Shown here in pieces: positions 56,467 through 64,000 of a stretch of 64,000 nucleotides of DNA (position 1 is the stretch's first letter; each line of letters begins with the position of its first letter). The notes beneath the pieces are model-generated. The model was given only the letters and a program-made list of their open reading frames with translations, was not told where the DNA came from and searched no databases. Position numbers and translations under genes: made by a program. Origin of the DNA: Pedobacter sp. Leaf250 (GTDB lineage: Bacteria > Bacteroidota > Bacteroidia > Sphingobacteriales > Sphingobacteriaceae); the NCBI RefSeq assembly GCF_920984735.1, contig NZ_CAKLBU010000009.1, forward strand, positions 1 to 64,000, written 5' to 3'.

Positions 56467-56688
56467 ATGGAAAATCCTAAAGAAGAAGAGACAACAAAAA
56501 AAGTTAATACAGCTGCAAAATATTCAGCTATAGGCTTCCAAATGATTGCCACCATCGGACTTTTAACTTTTATCGGTTACAAGATAGATGAGAACAGGAA
56601 TAGCAAAACCAAAATAATTACTGCCGCATTTGCGTTGGCTGGCGTTGGCATAGCACTTTATCAAGCCATAAAGCAAGCTACCAGATAG
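56467..56688 (+). CDS. atpZ: AtpZ/AtpI-family protein
   Basis: 73 residues with two hydrophobic helices (GFQMIATIGLLTFIGYKID and IITAAFALAGVGIALYQAI). It matches the short AtpZ/AtpI-like proteins at the head of F-type ATP synthase operons, which help assemble the c-ring. Probable operon start. Confidence 0.85.
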   Translation: MENPKEEETTKKVNTAAKYSAIGFQMIATIGLLTFIGYKIDENRNSKTKIITAAFALAGVGIALYQAIKQATR

Positions 56689-56704
56689 CTTGTTGTATGA
56701 AGTG

Positions 56705-57214
56705 ATGAATTATTTTCTGAATGGGTTTAACGATTTAAACTCTTTAGAAATCAAACTATTTAGCAATATTTCATCCTTAAATCCTATCTTTGCCAAAGTT
56801 TTTAATTGCAAAGAAATTATTCCCTTGACGCTAACCAAGTTTACAAGCATCTACTTTATTTTTGTTGGAATATTGATCGCTATTATTGCGGTTTTACCCA
56901 ACATTTTTCCTGAGAAGCAAATTTTGGTTAAAAACTTTTGGGTGATTTTTGGCTTTATGGCTGGTATCACCTACATCGCATATATGCTTGTTGATATCGG
57001 AATAAAACGCGATCCGGAGGTAGGTGTAATGGCCATCATGGGATCAATTGCAGTGAAGATGATTTTTTGTATGGCTTTTGTGCTGGTTTACAGTATAAAA
57101 GCAAAGGGAAACGGGCTACTTTTTACACTAAATTTTTTTTCTGTGTATTTATTGTTTACAGCCTTTGAAATATACTGTTTGTTGCGTAACTTGCGCCACC
57201 AAAATTTAAAGTAA
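56705..57214 (+). CDS. Membrane protein in the ATP synthase operon
   Basis: 169 residues from ATG 56705; upstream TTG codons at 56690 are less likely. Four hydrophobic helices, e.g. IYFIFVGILIAIIAVLPNIF and MIFCMAFVLVYSIK. Its size and place between atpZ and atpB are those of AtpI, but the sequence does not let me name it. Likely an assembly helper by context. Confidence 0.7.
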   Translation: MNYFLNGFNDLNSLEIKLFSNISSLNPIFAKVFNCKEIIPLTLTKFTSIYFIFVGILIAIIAVLPNIFPEKQILVKNFWVIFGFMAGITYIAYMLVDIGIKRDPEVGVMAIMGSIAVKMIFCMAFVLVYSIKAKGNGLLFTLNFFSVYLLFTAFEIYCLLRNLRHQNLK

Positions 57215-57228
57215 AAAACTGCCAATAA

Positions 57229-58648
<1,420 letters not shown>

Positions 58649-58734
58649 TAGCAATTTAGAATTATTAATCGGGAATTCAACGATTGGTTGTTTTCCCGAT
58701 TTTAACGAAAAAATCAATAAAAAAAATATAAAAA

Positions 58735-59229
58735 ATGGAATTAGTTACCCCGAGTATTGGATTGGTTTTCTGGACGGCATTAGCTTTTATCTTCTTATTA
58801 CTTTTACTTAGAAAACTTGCCTGGAAGCCAATTTTAGGAGCTATCCACGAGCGTGAGCAAAGTATTGATGAAGCTTTGAATAAAGCTGAATTGGCTAAAC
58901 AAGAAATGGCTCGTTTAACTGCTCAAAATCAAGATTTGATGCAACAGGCACGTGCTGAACGCGATGAAATTTTGAAAGAAGCTAAAACTTTAAAGGATAG
59001 TATCTTAAACGAAGCTAAAAAACAAGCACAAGTTGAAGGTTCGAAATTGATTGAGAAAGCAAAAATCGAAATCGAAAACCAAAAGAAAGTTGCTTTGGCT
59101 GAAGTGAAAGATCAGGTTTCTACTTTATCATTGGAAATTGCAGAACGTGTTTTACGTGGCCAATTGGATGATAAAACAAAGCAAGAAGCTTTAGTAGCTA
59201 ATTTGTTAAAAGACGTTGAATTAAATTAA
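58735..59229 (+). CDS. atpF: F0 ATP synthase subunit b
   Basis: 164 residues. One N-terminal membrane helix (IGLVFWTALAFIFLLLLLRK) then a long charged coiled coil, as in subunit b of the peripheral stalk. Confidence 0.96.
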   Translation: MELVTPSIGLVFWTALAFIFLLLLLRKLAWKPILGAIHEREQSIDEALNKAELAKQEMARLTAQNQDLMQQARAERDEILKEAKTLKDSILNEAKKQAQVEGSKLIEKAKIEIENQKKVALAEVKDQVSTLSLEIAERVLRGQLDDKTKQEALVANLLKDVELN

Positions 59230-59357
59230 GTTTTAAAGTATAAAGTTTAAAGTAGAAAGTTCAGGGTTTAGAGTTTAAAGTTTAAATTGAACGATTTGAT
59301 ATTCAATTTTCAGCTTCGACTTTCGGCTTTCAACTTTTAACTTTCAACTTTCAACTC
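59229..59357. repeat. Palindrome between atpF and atpH, AAAGTTTAAAGT word
   Basis: The left arm 59231-59290 repeats AAAGTATAAAGTTTAAAGT. The right arm 59311-59356 reads GACTTTCGGCTTTCAACTT, TTAACTTTCAACTTTCAACT. It is long, imperfect and fills the 135-base gap inside the operon. Confidence 0.7.
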
Positions 59358-59364
59358 AAAAAAT

Positions 59365-59904
59365 ATGTCAGAAATTAAAGTTGCAGGCAGATACGCCAAA
59401 TCATTAATCGACCTAGCTGTTGAAAACAACGGTTTAGCTGAATCGTACAATGATATGGTTTTGTTTGAAAAGGTGGTTGATGAAACGCCCGAACTAGAAG
59501 CGATATTAAAAAATCCAATTGTGCCTTTAGATAAAAAGGTTGGTATTTTGAATGGAATTTTTGCTGACAAAGTAGGTAAACTAAGCCTTACTTTTTTTAA
59601 AATAGTAGTAAATAAAGGCCGTTCGGCAATCTTATTTTCTACAGCAAAACAGTTTATCAAACAATATAACCAAATTAAAGGAATTGTTACTGCTGATGTA
59701 ACTACAGCAACAACTTTAAGCGATACTGCCAAGGCACAGATTATTGAAACTGTTAAAAAAGAATTAGGCGCTAATGAGGTTATCGTTAATGAGAAAATTG
59801 ACGAGAAGCTAATTGGTGGTTTCATTCTTAAGGTAGGTGATAAACAATTCGATGCAAGCATTGCCAGCGGATTAAATAAACTAAGAAAAGAATTTGCGCA
59901 GTAA
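59365..59904 (+). CDS. atpH: F1 ATP synthase subunit delta
   Basis: 179 residues of the OSCP/delta family. N-terminal helical domain (GRYAKSLIDLAVENN), C-terminal EKIDEKLIGGFILKVGDKQFDASI. It links the stalk to F1. Confidence 0.95.
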   Translation: MSEIKVAGRYAKSLIDLAVENNGLAESYNDMVLFEKVVDETPELEAILKNPIVPLDKKVGILNGIFADKVGKLSLTFFKIVVNKGRSAILFSTAKQFIKQYNQIKGIVTADVTTATTLSDTAKAQIIETVKKELGANEVIVNEKIDEKLIGGFILKVGDKQFDASIASGLNKLRKEFAQ

Positions 59905-60018
59905 GCGCTAGGTGATAAGCGTGTAGCGATAAAGCACTAAACGCAAGGAGCCGAATAAAAATAATATTGCGCTAAACGTATGGCCGAAAAACGCCAAGCG
60001 CCATGCGCCAAGCACTAT
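59902..60018. repeat. Palindrome between atpH and atpA, GCGCCAAGCGCC word
   Basis: The left arm from the atpH stop codon (TAAGCGCTAGGTGATAAGCG, TGTAGCGAT) is imperfectly complementary to 59990-60018 (AACGCCAAGCGCCATGCGCC, AAGCACTA). The word differs from the neighbouring atp spacers but the layout is the same. Confidence 0.6.
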
Positions 60019-60046
60019 ACATTTACAAAAAGATATAATTAAAATT

Positions 60047-61621
60047 ATGGTAGAGGTAAGACCAGACGAAGTATCGGCAATTATCAGACAGCAATTGGCG
60101 GGCTTCAAATCAGAAACCGAACTGGAAGAAGTTGGTACCGTGTTGCAAGTGGGCGACGGTATTGCCCGTGTTTACGGTTTAACTAAAGTTCAATCGGGTG
60201 AGTTGGTTGAATTTGCAAACGGCCTGCAAGGCATTGTATTAAACCTTGAAGAAGATAACGTTGGTGTGGTACTTTTAGGTGCATCTGACGAGATTAAAGA
60301 AGGTGATACAATTAAACGTACCAAAAAAATTGCCTCTATTAAAGTTGGTGAAGGTATGCTTGGCCGCGTAGTGAACACTTTAGGTGAGCCTTTAGATGGT
60401 AAAGGACCAATCTTAGGTGAAACTTACGAGATGCCTCTAGAGCGTAAAGCACCAGGTGTAATTTATCGTCAGCCGGTAAATGAGCCTTTACAAACAGGTA
60501 TTAAAGCAATTGATGCGATGATTCCAATCGGTCGTGGTCAGCGTGAGTTGGTTATTGGCGATCGTCAGATTGGTAAAACAGCTGTTTGTATTGATACCAT
60601 TATCAACCAAAAAGAATTTTATGAAGCAGGCCAACCTGTGTTCTGTATTTATGTAGCTATTGGTCAGAAAAATTCTACCGTTGCCAACATTGTACGTACA
60701 CTAGAGGAGAACGGCGCTTTACCATATACAGTTGTTGTTGCTGCTTCGGCTGCTGATCCTGCTCCAATGCAGTTTTATGCTCCGTTTGCTGGTGCTGCAA
60801 TTGGTGAGTTTTTCCGTGATACAGGTAGACCAGCTTTAATTGTTTATGATGATTTATCTAAACAAGCTGTAGCTTACCGTGAGGTATCGTTATTACTTCG
60901 TCGTCCACCGGGCCGTGAGGCTTATCCAGGTGACGTTTTCTACTTACACAGTCGTTTGTTAGAAAGAGCTGCGAAAATTAATGCGAATGATGATATCGCT
61001 AAAGACATGAATGATTTACCAGAATCGATTAGACATATCGTTAAAGGTGGTGGTTCATTAACAGCTTTACCAATTATCGAAACGCAAGCTGGAGACGTTT
61101 CTGCTTATATTCCAACTAACGTAATTTCGATTACTGATGGTCAGATCTTCTTAGAATCGAATTTATTCAACTCTGGTATTCGTCCGGCTATTAACGTAGG
61201 TATTTCAGTATCACGTGTGGGTGGTAACGCTCAAATTAAATCGATGAAAAAAGTAGCAGGTACTTTAAAGTTAGATCAGGCTCAATACCGTGAATTAGAG
61301 GCATTCTCTAAATTCGGATCTGACTTAGATGCTGCAACGAAATCGGTTTTAGATAAAGGTGCACGTAACGTAGAAATGTTAAAACAAGCGCAATTCTCTC
61401 CATTCTCTGTTGAGAAACAAGTTGCTATTGTTTATGCTGGTACTAAAAACCTAATGCGTAATGTTCCGGTTAACAAGGTTAAAGAATTCGAAACTGAGTA
61501 TTTAACTCAACTGGAAATGCGTCATCCAGAAACTTTATCAGCATTAAAAGCGGGTAAATTTGATGATACCATTACAGGTGTTTTAGATACAGTAGCAAAA
61601 GAGATTTCAAGTAAATACTAA
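60047..61621 (+). CDS. atpA: F1 ATP synthase subunit alpha
   Basis: 524 residues. P-loop GDRQIGKT at 171-178, the segment [20 protein letters not shown], and the signature [14 protein letters not shown] near the C-terminal domain. Non-catalytic nucleotide-binding subunit of F1. Confidence 0.97.
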   Translation: MVEVRPDEVSAIIRQQLAGFKSETELEEVGTVLQVGDGIARVYGLTKVQSGELVEFANGLQGIVLNLEEDNVGVVLLGASDEIKEGDTIKRTKKIASIKVGEGMLGRVVNTLGEPLDGKGPILGETYEMPLERKAPGVIYRQPVNEPLQTGIKAIDAMIPIGRGQRELVIGDRQIGKTAVCIDTIINQKEFYEAGQPVFCIYVAIGQKNSTVANIVRTLEENGALPYTVVVAASAADPAPMQFYAPFAGAAIGEFFRDTGRPALIVYDDLSKQAVAYREVSLLLRRPPGREAYPGDVFYLHSRLLERAAKINANDDIAKDMNDLPESIRHIVKGGGSLTALPIIETQAGDVSAYIPTNVISITDGQIFLESNLFNSGIRPAINVGISVSRVGGNAQIKSMKKVAGTLKLDQAQYRELEAFSKFGSDLDAATKSVLDKGARNVEMLKQAQFSPFSVEKQVAIVYAGTKNLMRNVPVNKVKEFETEYLTQLEMRHPETLSALKAGKFDDTITGVLDTVAKEISSKY

Positions 61622-61623
61622 TA

Positions 61624-61685
61624 GAGTTGAAAGTTAAAAGTAGAAAGTTTAAAGCTTTTTACTTTTAACTTTTTACTTTACACTT
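61624..61685. repeat. Palindrome between atpA and atpG
   Basis: Arms 61624-61655 (GAGTTGAAAGTTAAAAGTAG...) and 61654-61685 (...TTTTAACTTTTTACTTTACA..) match at 24 of 32 positions with practically no loop. It fills the 71-base gap. Confidence 0.7.
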
Positions 61686-61692
61686 ATTAAGA

Positions 61693-62586
61693 ATGGCTAA
61701 TTTAAAAGAAGTAAGAAACCGGATTGCATCAGTACAATCAACCCAACAGATTACCAAAGCTATGAAAATGGTTTCGGCTGCGAAGTTGAAACGTGCTACT
61801 AACGCAATTATCGCTTTACGTCCTTATGCAACGAAATTGAAAGAGATTTTAGGAAATCTTTCAGCCAGTTTAGAAGGGTCTTCATCGCCTTTTATTCAAG
61901 AGCGTGAACCTAATAAGGTTTTAATTGTAACGGTATCATCAAACCGTGGTTTGGCTGGTGCTTTTAACATGAACGTAATTAAAGCCACTAATAATTTAAT
62001 TGCTGAGAAATATAGCGAACAATTCAAAAACGGAAATGTGAGCATTATTTCTATCGGTAAAAAAACACAAGATTTTTACGAAAAACGTAAATACAATGTT
62101 ATTGGAAACAATAATGAAGTATACGCTGCTTTAACTTTCGAAAACGTAACCAAGATCACTGATGCGATAATGGCTGGCTTTTTAAAAGGCGAATTTGATA
62201 AAGTAGAAGTGGTTTATAACCGTTTCAGAAATGCGGCTGTTCAATTTATTACTACTGAACAATTGTTGCCTTTACCAAAGGTTGAGGAAGTAGAATTAAC
62301 TAAAGCCGATAAAAAAGCAGCAAACGTTGATTATATTTTAGAGCCATCTCAGGAGGAAATTGTTGAACAATTAATTCCAAAATCAATTAAAATTCAGTTA
62401 TACAAAGCGGTGTTGGATTCTCACGCATCTGAGCATGGCGCACGTATGACATCGATGGATAAAGCAACTGAAAACGCTGGTGAGTTATTAAAAGCCTTAA
62501 AACTTTCTTATAATCAAGCCCGTCAGGCAGCAATTACAACTGAGTTAACAGAGATTGTAAGTGGTGCAGCAGCATTAAATGGATAA
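61693..62586 (+). CDS. atpG: F1 ATP synthase subunit gamma
   Basis: 297 residues. N-terminal helix KEVRNRIASVQSTQQITKAM and the C-terminal ASEHGARMTSMDKATENAGE, the two helices of the rotor coiled coil. Last gene of the operon; atpD and atpC do not follow, and a terminator does. Confidence 0.97.
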   Translation: MANLKEVRNRIASVQSTQQITKAMKMVSAAKLKRATNAIIALRPYATKLKEILGNLSASLEGSSSPFIQEREPNKVLIVTVSSNRGLAGAFNMNVIKATNNLIAEKYSEQFKNGNVSIISIGKKTQDFYEKRKYNVIGNNNEVYAALTFENVTKITDAIMAGFLKGEFDKVEVVYNRFRNAAVQFITTEQLLPLPKVEEVELTKADKKAANVDYILEPSQEEIVEQLIPKSIKIQLYKAVLDSHASEHGARMTSMDKATENAGELLKALKLSYNQARQAAITTELTEIVSGAAALNG

Positions 62587-62626
62587 TCAAAATTCTCATC
62601 CTGCGCTTGTCGAAGGATTAAAATAC

Positions 62627-62656
62627 AAAACCCATTTCTTAATAGAAATGGGTTTT
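62627..62656. terminator. Rho-independent terminator after atpG
   Basis: AAAACCCATTTCT pairs with AGAAATGGGTTTT around TAAT, flanked by A and T tails, so it may serve both convergent genes. Confidence 0.88.
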
Positions 62657-62703
62657 CTTATGCTCCAACTAATTTAAACTTAAAATTAGATATTTTACTT
62701 TCG

Positions 62704-63345
62704 CTACAGCTTCTCTAAAGTCGAGCTAATTCCAAGTTCTCCACGAGCTCCAAGCTGAATTTTGCTATTATTATCTACGATAAGAACATTATGTTCGGAA
62801 TCTTTTTGCCAAAACATATCATCAAAACGAAATGCCTTGCCCTTTGCGATACCACTGATATTTGTAAGCTGCAAAAGGTTTCCTGTGGCTTGCAGCTTCA
62901 CAAAAATAGTATCAGAAATCGCATTTGGTTTTAATACAGATTTAACAGTGTTTTCCGAAAGGTTAACGTAAGAATTCAAATCCATATCAAAACTACTGTT
63001 GTTTTTTATTTGGTAACTTATGTCTCCCGGAAATACTCTTATTTTTGTTTTGGAAGTACTTCCGGCCACTGATAATGAAATCTCAAAAATACCTGATTTT
63101 TTATATCTGTGCTCCGCTTTACTTCCCTTAACCTCAACTGAGCCATCTCCGTAATTCCAAATGTAATTGTCGGCACCTGTAGCATCATTAGCGGTCAAAA
63201 CCACAGATTGTGCTAAATAAATCGATTTGTTTTCTACTTTAAATTCAGTAGTACTGATTTCAGGAATTCGATAAGGTTCCTTTTTACAGGCAACCATGCT
63301 TATTGAAGCAATAGCAAGCCCTGCTAGTAAATTTTTGATTTTCAT
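62704..63345 (-). CDS. PKD-domain lipoprotein
   Basis: 213 residues with lipobox SMVACKK. A PKD-like domain at about 40-110 contains ATGADNYIWNYGDGSVEVKG and AEHRYKKSGIFEISLSV. A second beta domain follows. Probably a surface- or envelope-bound protein; no partner is evident. Confidence 0.8.
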   Translation of the reverse strand: MKIKNLLAGLAIASISMVACKKEPYRIPEISTTEFKVENKSIYLAQSVVLTANDATGADNYIWNYGDGSVEVKGSKAEHRYKKSGIFEISLSVAGSTSKTKIRVFPGDISYQIKNNSSFDMDLNSYVNLSENTVKSVLKPNAISDTIFVKLQATGNLLQLTNISGIAKGKAFRFDDMFWQKDSEHNVLIVDNNSKIQLGARGELGISSTLEKL

Positions 63346-63470
63346 GTTAAAGATTTTATTTGTGTGTGCCCAAAACTAATAAAATTCTATAACTAAGAAC
63401 TTAATAATTGAGTAATTACATAAATGTTAAGTTGAGTAAGCGTAAAGAAAGTGATGTCGAATTCAACTGT

Positions 63471-63478
63471 TATATTTG
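63471..63478 (+). promoter_or_regulatory. Bacteroidota -7 element before the acid phosphatase gene
   Basis: TATATTTG matches TAnnTTTG 17 bases before the ATG. No clear -33 TTG. Confidence 0.45.
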
Positions 63479-63495
63479 CACAATAATTTCAAATT

Positions 63496-64000
63496 ATGAA
63501 AAGATACATCTTCATCACATTATTACTTGCTCCAATTTTTGCCCTTGCCCAATCTCCAGCCAGAGATTATACCAATGCAGTACTGTGGCAACAAACAAGC
63601 GGCGAGTACAGAGCCCTATGTTTTCAAGCGTATAACTTTGCCAGATTATCTTTAAAGGAAGCCTTGTGGGCCGATACAAGTAAAAAACCAAATTGTGTTA
63701 TTGTAGATATTGATGAAACCATTTTAGATAATTCACCTTTCCAGGGCCATGAAATTAGGAAAGGACTAAGTTATAATCCAGCCGATTGGACAGAGTGGAC
63801 AAGCTTAGCAAAGGCTGATACCGTTCCTGGATCCTTGGCATTTTTAAAATTTGCATCCTCAAAAAACATCGAAACTTTTTACGTGAGTAATCGCGATGAA
63901 AAGGATTATGCCGCGACTTTAAAAAATCTGCAGGCTTTTGGATTTCCATATGCTGATGATGCACATCTAGTAGTTTCAAAAGGAACTTCAAACAAAGAAC
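63496..64000 (+). CDS. P4-type (HAD) acid phosphatase, 5'-nucleotidase-like, partial
   Basis: The first 168 codons of a gene cut by the window edge. A signal peptide (MKRYIFITLLLAPIFALA) is followed by Gln, not Cys, so despite likeness to lipoprotein e(P4) it is not a lipoprotein. The HAD nucleophile motif is DIDETILDNS at 71-80 (Asp71, Asp73), and TFYVSNRDEKDY holds motif II. Members hydrolyse nucleotide monophosphates in the periplasm. Start ATG follows a TATATTTG element. Confidence 0.92.
   Translation, partial: MKRYIFITLLLAPIFALAQSPARDYTNAVLWQQTSGEYRALCFQAYNFARLSLKEALWADTSKKPNCVIVDIDETILDNSPFQGHEIRKGLSYNPADWTEWTSLAKADTVPGSLAFLKFASSKNIETFYVSNRDEKDYAATLKNLQAFGFPYADDAHLVVSKGTSNKE

Noticed and set aside
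61693..62703. Possible loss of atpD and atpC from the ATP synthase operon
   Set aside because: Bacteroidota usually encode beta and epsilon at a separate locus, and a clear terminator follows atpG, so this is no truncation.
63408..63635. 75-codon frame at the right edge
   Set aside because: The acid phosphatase reading from 63496 in another frame has a signal peptide and HAD motifs and runs off the window.

Overview
The window is an AT-rich chromosomal stretch from a Bacteroidota bacterium, most likely family Sphingobacteriaceae (Pedobacter-like). The assignment rests on the complete gliding/type IX secretion core gldKLMN, a PorW/SprE-type lipoprotein, an F-type ATP synthase operon that stops after atpG (atpD and atpC are elsewhere, as is common in this phylum), lineage-restricted families (DUF4271, DUF5690, DUF4286, DUF3050), and several TAnnTTTG promoter elements. 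No tRNA, rRNA, CRISPR array, prophage or intact insertion sequence was seen.

Layout. 1-8.8 kb: release factor RF3, a thioredoxin-fold protein, a class III Fic enzyme, ClpS, a FabH-like ketosynthase and an uncharacterised lipoprotein pair. 8.8-15 kb: Dtd, a MazG-like protein, DUF4286, GNAT, an S41 protease, MurQ, a DUF4160/DUF2442 pair and a Bax-inhibitor-1 protein. 15.1-20.6 kb: methionine/folate module, with a SAM-I riboswitch, metH, a frameshifted four-helix-bundle gene inside an inverted repeat, and metF. 20.7-23.2 kb: small secreted proteins and a GHL10-type glycosidase. 23.2-28.4 kb: threonine operon thrA-thrB-thrC on the minus strand, preceded by a Thr/Ile-rich leader peptide and a terminator hairpin (a classical attenuator). 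28.4-32.7 kb: repeat-rich spacers, RsgA, a Smr protein and a sugar kinase. 32.7-42.4 kb: mixed metabolic and hypothetical genes, including two putative iron oxygenases. 42.4-49.2 kb: DUF4271, HemD-like, gldKLMN. 49.2-56.4 kb: UvrC, class A PBP and PorW/SprE on the minus strand. 56.4-62.7 kb: atpZ, an unnamed membrane gene, atpB, E, F, H, A, G. The right edge cuts a class B-like (P4-type) acid phosphatase gene.

Working together: metH and metF supply methyl-tetrahydrofolate and methionine under SAM control. thrABC converts aspartate-derived intermediates to threonine under leader-peptide control. GldKLMN and PorW/SprE belong to one secretion machine. The ATP synthase genes form the membrane sector plus part of F1.

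Main unexplained signal: many spacers are filled by long imperfect palindromes made of short repeated words (AAAGTTGAAAGT, GGAAGATGG, GCGCTTGGCG, CCCCAACCCCCTAAAGG and others). They often run from the stop codon of one gene almost to the start codon of the next. One lies in-frame inside metH. One carries a four-helix-bundle ORF in its loop, recalling the intervening sequences of 23S rRNA. A separate REP-like cluster lies at 23137-23249.
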